Shown: positions 23,408-33,327, numbered from the stretch's first letter. The stretch is DNA of 64,000 nt from Vescimonas coprocola (GCF_018408575.1 NZ_AP023418.1:1392415-1456414), one strand, 5' to 3'. Translations and numbers: made by a program. The notes: generated by a model not told the origin, from the letters alone.

Positions 23408-25750
23408 TCAAGATGCGCTGCTGCCGAAAACACCTTCTCCAGGCTTGGTAGTCATGAGCTGGTAAAGCTTGGTGCCGTGAGGAAAATGGTTTTCAAAAGG
23501 AACCAGAGCGCTGCCATACTTAATGAGGCCGCAGCCTGCATCTGCGTTGGTGACATAGCTCATCTGTTCACTGGAAATATTCAAAAGCTTTGCCAGCTTC
23601 TTGCGGTCGGACGCCGCCTGATTCAGCATGATAATGAACTCCGAATTGGAGAGCATGGTGCTGGCCTGCACAGAGTCCAGAAGATATTCAACGTTTTGGG
23701 TGATCGCCGTCGGGTACGCATTGCGTTTACGGAACTGACGCCATGCGGAATTAAAGAAGATTCCGCTGTGTTCGTTCTCAAAAACCACATGGAATTCGTC
23801 AATAAATACATGGGTGCGCTTGCCCTTCTTCCAGTTCAACGTAACACGGTTGAGGATCGTATCCGTAATGACCAGCAGACCCGCGGGTTTAAGCTGTGCG
23901 CCCAGATCACGAATGTCAAAGACCGTAATGCGCTTATCCAGAGACACCGTGCTGGTATGTCCGAAGATATCCAGAGAACCAGTTGTATAAAGCTCCAGGG
24001 ACAGTGCGATCTCCTTTGCCTTTTCCTCCGGCTGTGCCAGCAGCTTTTCACGGAGCGTACAGAGCGTCGGCACAATGCCGGTTTCCGCTGCTTCCTGATA
24101 TACTGCGGCCACACATCGGTCGATAATAGACTTGTGCTGAGGGCCGATGCCGCTTTTGTCGATCTGCTCCACCAAGGACATAATAAACTGAGATTTCTCC
24201 ACAATGGGATTGTTTTCGCCGTAGCCCTCTACCATATACATGGCATTCAAACGATCTCTGCCGCCGGCCTTCATGTGGATAATAGCTGCAATATCGCCTG
24301 CCAGTGCCTCCACCAGCGGAACCATCTCGCATTCCGGATCGCAGATCAGAATATCATCCTCGGTATTCAGAATCAGGAAAGCGATCAATTCCTTGGCCGC
24401 AAAGGACTTGCCGGAACCAGGGACACCCAGAATAAACGTGGACTGGTTCAAGAGCCTTTCTCGATTACAGAGGATCAGGTTATGCGAAATGGCATTTTCT
24501 CCGAAATAGATACCACCTTTGTCCTGGATCTCCTGCACCTTAAAGGGCATAAATACCGCCTGAGACTCCGTGGTAAGCGTGCGAAAGGTATTGATCTTTC
24601 TGGTTCCAATCGGCAAGACCGTATTCAGTCCATCCATCTGCTGATATTTGAGCACTGCCATCTGGCACATCTTCTGACGGGCCAGAGAGAGGATCTGGTC
24701 AGTATCCATGTCGAGCTGTTCTTTGGTATCGGCAGTCAGCACCATGGTCAGAATGCCCAGCATCATGCGCTGGTCACGGGCCGTCAGATCATCCAGAAAC
24801 TCCTTGCTTTCCCTTCTTTGCAGCTCCATATCGTAGGGAATGACCGCAGAAAAGTTGTTGTTTGCGTTCTGACGGCGCTGCCATTGGGTGATATTGGTCT
24901 CTACGCCCAGCAGACGGTTCTCGATTTCCCGCACTGCTTCATCCATAGGAATAGGCACGATGTCCAGAGAAAGCATCATGTTGCGATTCAGATCGGTCAA
25001 TTCCGAAATGAAAGAGTCCTTGATATAGTTGGCATAGTCCTTGAGGTACAATACCCTGCAGAACTTACCGCCCAGGATAAGATAGTCGCTGTGCTTCTCG
25101 ATGAAGTCCGGGCAGATATAGTCTCTGAAATCATGGCCTTTGCGCATCATATCCTGTGCATCAAAATGGAAATCCGCCTCCTCCCCCTGGCGATAGAAGT
25201 CATGGAGCACACGCAGCTTCTCCGTGGCATCCAACTCCACACATTTAGAACCCAAGGCCGTATAATGCGCTTTCAAGTCTGCTCCGACACGGCCAAAATA
25301 GCTTCTGGCTTCTTCGATGCTCTTTTTGCAAACGGAAATCGTGATGTATTTTTCCTGCACAATTCCATTTCCTCCGGCAGCCGCTGCCGAAATGACGCCG
25401 TTATACTCCATGCGGTAGCCGTCCCGCCTGTCATTCCGCAGCGGCATCAACACGTCCTGCTCAAAGCTTGCTTGGTTCAGGCTACGGTTATTAACCGTGA
25501 TCTTTGCAATCAAGCCAGCCTCCAGACTGTTCAGCACCTCGGAATAATCCAGGAACATGACCTTCTTATCCTCTTCACTGGCCACCTGATAGTTAATATC
25601 TGAAAATCGCCAGGTACGGCAGTAGCGATTCCCAGCAAGAAAGATACCATCATTCCAGATGCGTCTGATGGGAATCGTATCCTGCACCCGGCGCGGCACA
25701 GTGTATCGCTCTTTATCCTGCTTGAATAGTGTCGTAAGTGTTTTAAGCAT
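23408..25750 (-). CDS. VirB4-like conjugation ATPase (TrsE/CD1110 type)
   Basis: The ATPase that powers assembly of the type IV secretion channel at the inner membrane face. The 780-aa product has an N-terminal VirB4 domain, then the RecA-like motor with Walker A GVPGSGKSFAAKE (near 440), the EGYGENNP segment and Walker B VFIDEFHVVFE. The start at 25750 follows AAAGGAGG; the longer frame upstream runs into prgI. Its start codon lies inside the last codons of prgI, so the two are translationally coupled. Confidence 0.94.
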   Translation of the reverse strand: MLKTLTTLFKQDKERYTVPRRVQDTIPIRRIWNDGIFLAGNRYCRTWRFSDINYQVASEEDKKVMFLDYSEVLNSLEAGLIAKITVNNRSLNQASFEQDVLMPLRNDRRDGYRMEYNGVISAAAAGGNGIVQEKYITISVCKKSIEEARSYFGRVGADLKAHYTALGSKCVELDATEKLRVLHDFYRQGEEADFHFDAQDMMRKGHDFRDYICPDFIEKHSDYLILGGKFCRVLYLKDYANYIKDSFISELTDLNRNMMLSLDIVPIPMDEAVREIENRLLGVETNITQWQRRQNANNNFSAVIPYDMELQRRESKEFLDDLTARDQRMMLGILTMVLTADTKEQLDMDTDQILSLARQKMCQMAVLKYQQMDGLNTVLPIGTRKINTFRTLTTESQAVFMPFKVQEIQDKGGIYFGENAISHNLILCNRERLLNQSTFILGVPGSGKSFAAKELIAFLILNTEDDILICDPECEMVPLVEALAGDIAAIIHMKAGGRDRLNAMYMVEGYGENNPIVEKSQFIMSLVEQIDKSGIGPQHKSIIDRCVAAVYQEAAETGIVPTLCTLREKLLAQPEEKAKEIALSLELYTTGSLDIFGHTSTVSLDKRITVFDIRDLGAQLKPAGLLVITDTILNRVTLNWKKGKRTHVFIDEFHVVFENEHSGIFFNSAWRQFRKRNAYPTAITQNVEYLLDSVQASTMLSNSEFIIMLNQAASDRKKLAKLLNISSEQMSYVTNADAGCGLIKYGSALVPFENHFPHGTKLYQLMTTKPGEGVFGSSAS

Positions 25751-26159
25751 GGTGTTCCTCCTTTTTCCCAGCCTTACGCTTCCTTGCTTTGTGTGCAGGC
25801 TTTCCGGACAGTATTTCTTTTTCGTGTTCTGCAAGGGTGCCTTTCAGCGCCTCATAGTAATAATTGGTCGGCCTGAAAGAAAGCCGCTTCGGTTCCAGAA
25901 TTTCAGAGCGGAACCATGCCCACAGAAACTGTTCACAGTTCATGCCATGGTAACGGATAAAGCCCATAGCCGCAAAGGGTGCCACTCCCAGAATACACAT
26001 CCAGGATACGGTTTCCGTTTCCACATGGGGTTTCAGTACAAAGTACAATACAATAGCCACGCCGATAGCCAGCGCCGAAAAAACACACTGACGCAAAGAC
26101 AGGCCAAAAATAAGAGACTCCGTGTAATTGCGGATCTCCCTGTTGATCTTTACTTCCAA
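25743..26159 (-). CDS. PrgI-family conjugation membrane protein
   Basis: A 138-aa protein with two membrane helices (about 25-42 and 52-68) and a basic C-terminus, matching PrgI/VirB3-like proteins that precede VirB4 in Gram-positive transfer operons. The start is probably TTG at 26159, seven bases after AGGAGG. Confidence 0.88.
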   Translation of the reverse strand: MEVKINREIRNYTESLIFGLSLRQCVFSALAIGVAIVLYFVLKPHVETETVSWMCILGVAPFAAMGFIRYHGMNCEQFLWAWFRSEILEPKRLSFRPTNYYYEALKGTLAEHEKEILSGKPAHKARKRKAGKKEEHHA

Positions 26160-26206
26160 AATAATACCTCCTATGATTTGGGCATAAGAAAACGCCTAGT
26201 TTCAGA

Positions 26207-27043
26207 TTACAATCCCATCATTTCTCTAACAACACGGTCGGCCATTTTGACAGCACTGACGAGCACCAGCATATTGAAGATCAGTTCGCCCACATACGAC
26301 CACACCTGCGTTACCGCCGCAGCGTCGGGATCGACCACGGGCGGGCTGGATGCAAACAGGGAGAAGATGATGCAGGCCAGTACGATGATCGCACCCTCCA
26401 AGCAGACGGCGGCATAACTCTTGATGAAGCTCTTGCCGATGTTCTGCGACGGCTCACCCGCAAAGGCCGAGAGCGGGACCGGCGCAATGGCCGTGTAAAG
26501 GTAAAGTTTGAAAAACCTGCCATACACGGTCATGATCATGATAAACGACAAGACCGTAATGAATAGCCCGCCGATCAAGGTCACTGCCCACAATGGGATG
26601 CTTTCAAAAAAGCCGCAATTCTCCACGGCGGTCACGATCTCGGCAGGCAGCACGGTTTCCTGCGCTGTGCCGAAGCCTGCGGCGTTCATGATGGTAGAGA
26701 TCAGCCCCTGCACGATATTGAACAGGGCGATCATCAGCTCCAAGCCGTATGTGACGGCGGCTTTGGCGAGGACGAAGCGGATGAACACTTTCAGGGCGTG
26801 TTCCGGCCGCTTCAGTTCCGCAAAGCTGCCGCAGGTTTTCATCACGCCCACCACAAAGAACAAAACGAGCAGCGCAAGCCCGATGGCCTGCACCGCACCG
26901 TGGATGCCGACGATCACATTCCAGATCGTGCCGCCCTTGAATTGCTCCGGCGACTGCGTAATGAGCTGCCATATCTCTGCCAGCTTTTCATTCCATGTTT
27001 CAAGCGCATTCTCCAAATTCTGTACGACCCAGTTATCCGACAT
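26207..27043 (-). CDS. VirB6/TrbL-like channel protein, CD1112 family
   Basis: A 278-aa polytopic membrane protein. After a soluble N-terminus (about 40 residues) it has five or six hydrophobic segments, including AVQAIGLALLVLFFVVGVM and VTLIGGLFITVLSFIMIMTV, and the FKLYLYTAIAPVPLSAF stretch typical of the family. It would form part of the inner-membrane pore. ATG at 27043 is eight bases after GGGAGG. Its start overlaps the end of the adenine methylase gene. Confidence 0.9.
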   Translation of the reverse strand: MSDNWVVQNLENALETWNEKLAEIWQLITQSPEQFKGGTIWNVIVGIHGAVQAIGLALLVLFFVVGVMKTCGSFAELKRPEHALKVFIRFVLAKAAVTYGLELMIALFNIVQGLISTIMNAAGFGTAQETVLPAEIVTAVENCGFFESIPLWAVTLIGGLFITVLSFIMIMTVYGRFFKLYLYTAIAPVPLSAFAGEPSQNIGKSFIKSYAAVCLEGAIIVLACIIFSLFASSPPVVDPDAAAVTQVWSYVGELIFNMLVLVSAVKMADRVVREMMGL

Positions 27044-27599
27044 TCGGCTCACCTCCCGTCAGCGCAACATTACAGGCGACCTCGTTGCCCCAAACATCCC
27101 ATCCGTCCGCTTTCTGACGGGCGAACAGCTCTATTCGTGGCAGATCACCTATCAGCTCGACAATGCGCCGCCTTGCTTCTTCCGGCTTTTTGCTGTGTTC
27201 CTCAATGTGGGAGAGAATGACTTGATGCACCCCGGCCGAGCGGCGTTTCGGGTGGCCTTTGGTGGCAAGCATACAGAACTCCGCATTGGCTCTCGTCCAG
27301 TGTCCCATACCCCAAAACAGACTGTCGGACTTGCGGTTCTGCTTGATCCACACGAAAGCCACCGTCTTATATGAAAAGCCCCATGCACGCATGACCGAAA
27401 AGCAGTCGTGCAGCAGCGGGATCGTTGTCCATAGAAACAATACGCAGTCATCGGCGGCCAGTGTGCCGACCGGCAGCGCCCGTATATCTTCCAGCTCCAT
27501 TGTCGGGTAGTGGGATTCGGCAGAGCGCCCAAGTCCCTTTTTAGAATAGACCTTGTACCGCCAAGGCGGGTCGGCGTAAATAATGCTGTATTTCTTCAC
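27033..27599 (-). CDS. MT-A70-family adenine DNA methyltransferase
   Basis: A 188-aa N6-adenine methyltransferase with the catalytic DPPW at residues 10-13 and the GLGRSAESHYPTM, FLWTT and GHWTRANAEFCMLATKG stretches of the MT-A70 group (phage and ICE branch). It is likely to mark ICE DNA against restriction in a new host. The start is a GTG at 27599 right after AAAGGAGG; upstream codons are open but lack family similarity. No restriction enzyme is nearby. Confidence 0.9.
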   Translation of the reverse strand: MKKYSIIYADPPWRYKVYSKKGLGRSAESHYPTMELEDIRALPVGTLAADDCVLFLWTTIPLLHDCFSVMRAWGFSYKTVAFVWIKQNRKSDSLFWGMGHWTRANAEFCMLATKGHPKRRSAGVHQVILSHIEEHSKKPEEARRRIVELIGDLPRIELFARQKADGWDVWGNEVACNVALTGGEPNVG

Positions 27600-27661
27600 A
27601 GCTTCCTCCTTTCCGGCAAATGGGGGCAGGCCGAAATGACCTGCCCCGTGCGCCGTATCAT

Positions 27662-27877
27662 TTATCTGCTGTCCCGGTCGGGCGAACTGCGGATCACGCC
27701 GTACACATCGTCTACAAAGTAGCGCCCGGCAAAGGGATTGAATATGGCGTGGCACTTCACGCCGTTGTATTCGGCAAGGTAGTCGTTGTCCCCGATGCGT
27801 TTGAGGATCGTCGCCTCACCGAGCACATGGGTTTCTCCCTGTTTCAGAGAGTGGATATAGCACTGACACTTTTCCAT
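27662..27877 (-). CDS. Small conserved-type ICE protein (71 aa)
   Basis: Not recognised beyond its place. A soluble protein, probably mostly beta strand (HVLGEATILKRIGDNDYLAEY), with the closing YFVDDVYGVIR. It lies 14 bases before the Maff2-type gene's stop region in the transfer operon and precedes the methylase. Confidence 0.65.
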   Translation of the reverse strand: MEKCQCYIHSLKQGETHVLGEATILKRIGDNDYLAEYNGVKCHAIFNPFAGRYFVDDVYGVIRSSPDRDSR

Positions 27878-27891
27878 CTGCGGCCTCCTTT

Positions 27892-28236
27892 TCAGCCCGT
27901 GATCAGGTTGAGGATCTCTTTGGCAAAGGTGATGACGATGCCGCCCGCAAGGGTGAGAAAGCCGTTGCTTCGCTGGCTGGGATCGTGGGACTGGAACGAA
28001 AGTCCCACCTGCACGATGCCCCAGCCGAGCAGGATCAGTCCGACCGCACGGATCAGACCGAAAATGAAATCGCTCAGGTTGTTCACAACGGCGATCGGGT
28101 CATTGGCGGCAAAGGCCGTCACGGAGCAGCCGAACACAAGGGCGACCGACAGTACGGCGGCGCAGTAGAAACGAAAGCCCTTTCTGACCTTGCCGGGCAC
28201 AGGCAGCTTGTTTGCGGTCTTTTTGGTGTTCTTCAT
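27892..28236 (-). CDS. Maff2-family small membrane protein (VirB2-like place)
   Basis: A 114-aa protein with a basic head, a signal-like helix (FYCAAVLSVALVFGCSVTAFA with a likely cut after AFA) and two further hydrophobic segments (FIFGLIRAVGLILLGWGIVQVG and GGIVITFAKEILNLI). Maff2 proteins occur next to VirD4 in CTn elements. The size and helices fit a pilin-like VirB2 part, which is inference. Confidence 0.85.
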   Translation of the reverse strand: MKNTKKTANKLPVPGKVRKGFRFYCAAVLSVALVFGCSVTAFAANDPIAVVNNLSDFIFGLIRAVGLILLGWGIVQVGLSFQSHDPSQRSNGFLTLAGGIVITFAKEILNLITG

Positions 28237-28261
28237 GGGTTTATCCTCCTTGAGAATTGAA

Positions 28262-30043
28262 TTAAAAAAGAGCCTCTATATCCTCGTCGGACAGAAGCTC
28301 ATAATCGGGTGTGGGTTCATTGGGTGCGGATACGGTTTCGGCGGCAGCGCCTGCAAACGAGAGCGTTGCAACGGCATTTTCCGTCCCGCCGTGTTCATAG
28401 GGCGCTGCGCCGCCGTCCTCGGTCAGCGCAATGTTCGGGTGTTTCAGAATGTCGTATTTCTCGTCAATCACCGGCCGCTCACCACGGATAAACAAAAGAG
28501 CATATCGGTTGTCCAGCATACGCACTTCGTCCGGCATCAGAAGTTCTCTGCCGCTGATCTGATAGTTCGTGCTGTAATTGCCGTTGCGCCCGGATGATTT
28601 GCCGTAGGTGTTGGTGTCGATGGTGGATTTGCCGAGATAGGATTCCGAGATCAGCTTGTGGGTCGAAGTTTCGTTGCCGCCGAGATAAAGAAACTCATCG
28701 CAGTTGCCGAGTATCGACTCCCATTCCTTTTCAAACAGCGCCTTGAGCGCCGCCACATTTTGCAGAATGATCGACACGAACACATTGCGGGAACGCATGA
28801 CCGCAAGGATCTTGGAGAAGTCCTCCGGCAAGCTGACATTGCTGAACTCGTCCATTAAGAAATGAACGGGAACGGGCAGACTGCCGCCGTATTTGTGGTC
28901 GGCCAGATAGAATAGCTGCTGAAAAAGCTGGGTGTACAAAATGCTGACCAAGAAGTTAAAGCTGGTGTCATTGTCGGGGATCAGGGCAAAAAGCGCCACC
29001 TTCTTTTCTCCGAGGGACGGCAGATCCAGCTCGTCCGTAGCGGTCAATGCCGCCAGCGAGGACAGGTTGAATTTTTCGAGCCTCGCCGCCAGCGTGATTT
29101 GAATGGATTTCAGCGTTTTAGCACTGCCGGAGTGGTAGTCCTTGTAATACTTCACGGCGATATGGTCGGGCTCCCGCATCTCCAACCGCTCAAACAGCTC
29201 GTCCAGCGGCGAGGTGTATTCGTCGCAGTCCTCCCGCACATCCGCCGCGCGCAGCATCTCTATGACCATCGGAAAATTCTGTTCGTCGGGCGGTGCTTCG
29301 TATTTCAGATAGAAAATGAGAGCCAGCAGGAGCATAGATGCGGCCGTGTCCCAAAAGGGATCGTTGGACTGGCTACCTTTCGGCGTGGTGCTTTTGAACA
29401 GATTGGTCACAAGCCGCTGCACATCGTTGTCGTCCCGCAGGTAGACAAACGGGTTGTAGCAGTGGCTTTTCTCCATGTTCAGAAGATCCAGCACCCGCAC
29501 CTCATAGCCCTTTTGCCGCAGCAGATGCCCCGTACTGCGCAGCAGCTCGCCTTTCGGGTCGAGCACGGTAAAGCTCGTGTTGGCCTGACACAGATTCGGT
29601 TTGGCGTAAAATCTCGTTTTACCTGCGCCGCTGCCGCCGACAACGACCGTGTTGAGATTGCGGCGGTGTTTCCGTCCGTCCAGACCCATACGGACATTCT
29701 GCGTGAAGATCTTGTTTTCCTCCGGCGCAGCAGCCCGGTATTTTCGGTTGACGGTTCGGGCCGAGCCCCACTTGGCCGAACCGTGTTCCTCACCTCGGCG
29801 GTAATTGCGGCGGGACGACAGAATGACACCCACCGTAAGCCCATAGGCACAGAGCAGAATGAGAACAGTTTTCAGACTGTCCCCGCAAAGCTCGATATGA
29901 AACGGGTCGTTCATCACTGCGGGAAACCGGGTGACGATCTCCGGCAGGCCGCCGTGGGCGGCAGGGGCGATCAGCAGCCCCAGCCACACCACGGGGAGAA
30001 TACCGAACAGGCAGAGGACAAGAGGGTTATTCTCTTTCTTCAT
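28262..30043 (-). CDS. VirD4-like coupling protein, CD1115 family
   Basis: The type IV coupling ATPase that brings the relaxase-DNA complex to the channel. The 593-aa product has two N-terminal membrane helices, Walker A GGSGAGKT (134-141), the LDPKGELLRSTGHLL segment and Walker B VHFLMDEFSNVSLPEDF. Its start overlaps the 3' end of the 64-aa gene upstream. The acidic C-terminal end (SDEDIEALF) is a typical partner-binding tail. Confidence 0.95.
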   Translation of the reverse strand: MKKENNPLVLCLFGILPVVWLGLLIAPAAHGGLPEIVTRFPAVMNDPFHIELCGDSLKTVLILLCAYGLTVGVILSSRRNYRRGEEHGSAKWGSARTVNRKYRAAAPEENKIFTQNVRMGLDGRKHRRNLNTVVVGGSGAGKTRFYAKPNLCQANTSFTVLDPKGELLRSTGHLLRQKGYEVRVLDLLNMEKSHCYNPFVYLRDDNDVQRLVTNLFKSTTPKGSQSNDPFWDTAASMLLLALIFYLKYEAPPDEQNFPMVIEMLRAADVREDCDEYTSPLDELFERLEMREPDHIAVKYYKDYHSGSAKTLKSIQITLAARLEKFNLSSLAALTATDELDLPSLGEKKVALFALIPDNDTSFNFLVSILYTQLFQQLFYLADHKYGGSLPVPVHFLMDEFSNVSLPEDFSKILAVMRSRNVFVSIILQNVAALKALFEKEWESILGNCDEFLYLGGNETSTHKLISESYLGKSTIDTNTYGKSSGRNGNYSTNYQISGRELLMPDEVRMLDNRYALLFIRGERPVIDEKYDILKHPNIALTEDGGAAPYEHGGTENAVATLSFAGAAAETVSAPNEPTPDYELLSDEDIEALF

Positions 30044-30221
30044 CGCTTCGGCACCTTACCTTCTTTGCGGGGGCATCGATCACCTTCAAAAGAACTTCGT
30101 CAACAATGTCGGTGGGGCGTTCTTCCTCCAGCAGATCGTTCCGCATTTCATTGAGGGCATTGACCACAACGCCGTGTTCATAGCGGTCGAGGGTCAATAC
30201 CCGCTTTTCCTGTTTTCCCAT
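30027..30221 (-). CDS. Small acidic/basic ICE protein (64 aa)
   Basis: Not recognised. A soluble helical protein (TLDRYEHGVVVNALNEMRNDLLEE) lying between the ArdC-like gene and VirD4, overlapping VirD4 by 17 bases. Two starts are possible: ATG at 30227 overlaps the upstream stop as ATGA, while ATG at 30221 has AGGAG at the ideal eight-base distance and is chosen. Confidence 0.65.
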   Translation of the reverse strand: MGKQEKRVLTLDRYEHGVVVNALNEMRNDLLEEERPTDIVDEVLLKVIDAPAKKVRCRSDEERE

Positions 30222-30223
30222 GG

Positions 30224-31111
30224 TCATCGCTCCTGTTCACTTTGGCGGGGTGTTTTGCTCTGTTCTAGCGACCGCATCATTCTTGCGGAAATGTCATAGG
30301 CGGTGTCCCGGATGTCGGTCAGCTCGGCACGGATCGTCTGCGGGTCATCGGTGCGCAGAAAATCGGCAGGTGCTTCAAAGGCATAACCGTTCACATCCAC
30401 GCCGAACTCTTTGCCGAGAATATAGGAAACGCAATGCGCCTTGAACCCGGCATTTTCCTCGGTGTATTCTTCGCCGGTCCGGGCAAGCTCCGCCTGCGCC
30501 AGCGCATTGGACAGGCCGCAGAACAGGTCGTTTGCCGAAAGCCCGCGGCGGACAAAAACGGCGTTTTGTTCACGGTCATACACGGCATCCATGCCGTTCG
30601 GCAGCTCGTCCACAGACTGCACCGGCGCAGGGCGCTTGTAGATCAGGGCGTTCAGCAGTGCCCGTGCATCATGGGAAGCCGCCTGCGGCGCTCTCGTCCG
30701 GGCGGTGGTCTGCGAGATGTCATAGACCCGCTTGATGTTGTAGGACACGCCGATGCTGCCGTCATCACGGGTGTATTCGCCGTTGGATTCGACGATCTTG
30801 ATGGGACGGCTAAACTCCTGCCTCTTGATATACACGCCCTGATCCCGCCAGAAGTCTTTATCGCCCAGTCTGCGGGCACCCGGCTTCGTGGCAAGGATCA
30901 ACAGGGCGTTGGTGGCAGAGTAGTTGCGGAAAGCCGCCTGCACATCCAGATAGTCACGGAACTTGCCGCCGTCTGCGCAGACGGCCTCGGCGGTGGCGTC
31001 AGCCAGAGCGTAAACCTCGTCACGCTCAGCCTTTTTCTTTGCCGCCCACGCCTCCTTGTCAAATTCGTCGGTCTGCGGGGCAGATTCAAAAATATCGTCA
31101 AAATTGCTCAT
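30224..31111 (-). CDS. ArdC-like ssDNA-binding protein
   Basis: A 295-aa protein whose N-terminal half fits the ArdC/LtrC single-stranded DNA-binding domain (FRNYSATNALLILATKPGARRL, then WRDQGVYIKR). ArdC proteins protect incoming single strands from restriction. The metallopeptidase half of full ArdC is not obvious: the HExxH motif is missing. The gene follows pcfB by three bases. Confidence 0.78.
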   Translation of the reverse strand: MSNFDDIFESAPQTDEFDKEAWAAKKKAERDEVYALADATAEAVCADGGKFRDYLDVQAAFRNYSATNALLILATKPGARRLGDKDFWRDQGVYIKRQEFSRPIKIVESNGEYTRDDGSIGVSYNIKRVYDISQTTARTRAPQAASHDARALLNALIYKRPAPVQSVDELPNGMDAVYDREQNAVFVRRGLSANDLFCGLSNALAQAELARTGEEYTEENAGFKAHCVSYILGKEFGVDVNGYAFEAPADFLRTDDPQTIRAELTDIRDTAYDISARMMRSLEQSKTPRQSEQER

Positions 31112-31114
31112 CGG

Positions 31115-31918
31115 TTATCGCTCCTTTACTTTTTTCGGTTTCTTTCGGGAGGGCTGCTTGTGGGTAGTGGCCGGCTGCTTTTTCGGCTCTTTCGCCGGGG
31201 TGGGTTCGGAAATGCTCGGCTCTGCCGCCTCTTTCTGCCTGCTCTCCCGGATTTCCCGTAATTCCTCACGGACAGAGGGGCGTTCTTCGGGAGATTTAGC
31301 AGTACCCTCGGCGGTTCTGCTTTGCTTCTCGGAGGTAGGCGCGGACGGACGGGATTTCTCCGTCTTTGCCGCCGCAGGGTTTGGGGATGCGCGTTCCTCC
31401 TTTTGAACGGGTGCGCCCATCAGGTCATCCAGCAGGCGGTCGTCCGCCGCCTTGTCGGGCTTCTCCTGTTCAGGCGCAGACGGGGCGGTTTTGTCTGCCT
31501 TGGTCTGCTCGATGTCCCGCTTGATGGAAACGGTATCGACCGTCGCCAGCTTGAAGCGCTCCACGATGCGGTTGATCTTGGACGCATCCTCGGCACGCAC
31601 CATAATGTCTACCATACCGTCAGCAGAGCGCTCTTTACCACGCAGGGCGCAGTAGACAACGCCGTACCGCTTGGCTTCCAACGCAAACTGTTTCAGATGC
31701 TCCTCGCTGACGGTGAACACTTTCAGTTCCTTGCCGCTTTTGAGCATGGCAGAGAGCCGTTGGTGGCCTTTGGTCTTGTTCTTATCTCGGTTTTTCCAGA
31801 CAGCGTAGAGCATGGCGGCGATATTCTTTGCCGCCGAGCCGGTCAGCTTCAGGGCAACTTCCGTACCCTCCAAGCTGATCCGCACGACTTGCTCCGCTGC
31901 GTCACCGGAATTGTACAT
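31115..31918 (-). CDS. PcfB-family conjugation protein (DUF3801)
   Basis: A 267-aa protein with a PcfB-like N-terminal domain (about 1-150: AEQVVRISLEGTEVALKLTG and NIAAMLYAVWKNRDKNKTKG) and a long, disordered, Lys/Pro/Glu-rich tail. PcfB is an accessory part of the relaxosome that helps the VirD4 protein take up the relaxase complex. The start at 31918 overlaps the relaxase stop; AAAGGAG lies upstream. Confidence 0.85.
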   Translation of the reverse strand: MYNSGDAAEQVVRISLEGTEVALKLTGSAAKNIAAMLYAVWKNRDKNKTKGHQRLSAMLKSGKELKVFTVSEEHLKQFALEAKRYGVVYCALRGKERSADGMVDIMVRAEDASKINRIVERFKLATVDTVSIKRDIEQTKADKTAPSAPEQEKPDKAADDRLLDDLMGAPVQKEERASPNPAAAKTEKSRPSAPTSEKQSRTAEGTAKSPEERPSVREELREIRESRQKEAAEPSISEPTPAKEPKKQPATTHKQPSRKKPKKVKER

Positions 31919-33323
31919 GGTTGGTTTTCTCCTTTCCTTTGATGTGCTCGTCCTCACGGACAGCTTTGATTTTCTCTTGGATCACGCCGGAACGCTCGGC
32001 AATGCTGTTACATAAAACCACCTCCTTCCGCAGTGCGGCAAGCTCTTTAGAAAGTGCGGCGATCTGCGTCTTGACCTCCGCTGCCTTTTCAGGATCGGAC
32101 TTCACCGCAGCCGTCCGCTTTGCTTTATAGATCTGCTTGCGCTTCTCGGTCAGAACTTCGCTTTTCCCGCTCACTTCGTCACGGTAGCAAAAAAGCTGCT
32201 CGGCGGTATCGATCCGATGCCCGATGAGCAGCCTTGTTTCGGCGGTGATGGCGTCCAGTTTCAACAGATCCTCCCGCAAGAGAAAGTGCATCCGTTTTCT
32301 GCTTTGCTGCGGACGGTTCTTCGGGAAGATGCCCAGCAGATAGCAGTAGTGAACATACAGCGCCCGAAAGCCGGCCAGTTTTCGGGCAGTTTTCAAGCTG
32401 CCGATCAGCCTGACCCGCAGGATCTCCGGCTTTTGCTCCGATGTTCTTCGTTCGGGGCGGCCTTGGGATAAAATGCGCTTGCGAATGTTATCCAGAGCGT
32501 AGTCCTCACCGAAATTGCGCATCAGGCGCACGAACCGTTCCTTTCCCGGCGGCCTGACTGAAATATCCTTGCCGACTTTTACCGTATAGCCCTTTTTCCG
32601 CAAGGCATCAAAAAACTGCCGCTCGGTCATGGCCTGCCGTATCGCCTCGTCAATGTCGGTGCGGATCAGCCCACGCCAAGTGGGGCGCTGTTCCTGCTCG
32701 GCACGCCATTCGCCGTATTGCTTGCCTTGACCTTGCTGCGGATGCTCGATCACCGACAGTCCGTATTCCCGGCAAAGCTCGTCGGAAACCGTCTGCATCT
32801 CGTGATAGTCCCTCTTGGTGCGGTGGTACTTGATGCCGTCCGCAAAGGATACGGTGTTGACGACAAAGTGATTGTGCAGATGATTTTCTTTGTCAAGGTG
32901 GGTGGCGATGATCACCTGATAGCGGTCGCCCCAAAGCCGGGTCGCCAGCTTTACGCCGATCTCATGCGCCAGCTCCGGCGTGGCCTCTCCGGGGGCAAAG
33001 GACTGATAGCCGTGATAGGCCACCGTGCCGTCCTCCTTGCCGAACCGTTTCTTCACCGCCAGCATTTCGTCACGGGCGGTGGCGGGAGAGCAGTTGATGC
33101 CCGACACGAAGCGGTGGAGCGGTGCGTCGTCCTCACTGCCTGTTTCCTGCGTTTTTTCCGAATTGACGGCGTAGCGGATCACATCGGTAAGCTGCTGCCC
33201 GCCCTGTCCGGTCAGTCCCCGGTCGGCGTAGAATTTCGGGTTTGCCGTCTTTTCGGGGTTCTCCGCATAGATCACCACCTTGCCGAGCCAGCCTTTCACA
33301 CGCCAGATTGAAGTTGTCGCCAT
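31902..33323 (-). CDS. Relaxase (MobP-type mobilization nuclease)
   Basis: Nicks the ICE origin of transfer and pilots the strand to the recipient. The 473-aa product has the relaxase fold in about the first 220 residues with the metal-binding histidines in HLHNH (148-152) and the early VIRYAVNSEKT strand. The second half is helical and charged. It carries the bare relaxase domain without a fused helicase. ATG at 33323 gives the family N-terminus (TTSIWRVKGWLGKVV). MobC lies four bases upstream. The nick site itself was not identified. Confidence 0.93.
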   Translation of the reverse strand: MATTSIWRVKGWLGKVVIYAENPEKTANPKFYADRGLTGQGGQQLTDVIRYAVNSEKTQETGSEDDAPLHRFVSGINCSPATARDEMLAVKKRFGKEDGTVAYHGYQSFAPGEATPELAHEIGVKLATRLWGDRYQVIIATHLDKENHLHNHFVVNTVSFADGIKYHRTKRDYHEMQTVSDELCREYGLSVIEHPQQGQGKQYGEWRAEQEQRPTWRGLIRTDIDEAIRQAMTERQFFDALRKKGYTVKVGKDISVRPPGKERFVRLMRNFGEDYALDNIRKRILSQGRPERRTSEQKPEILRVRLIGSLKTARKLAGFRALYVHYCYLLGIFPKNRPQQSRKRMHFLLREDLLKLDAITAETRLLIGHRIDTAEQLFCYRDEVSGKSEVLTEKRKQIYKAKRTAAVKSDPEKAAEVKTQIAALSKELAALRKEVVLCNSIAERSGVIQEKIKAVREDEHIKGKEKTNHVQFR

Positions 33324-33327
33324 ACCG

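Noticed and set aside
23393-25603. A plus-strand frame of 736 codons opposite the VirB4 gene
   Set aside because: Shadow of the VirB4 ATPase, whose motifs are unambiguous.
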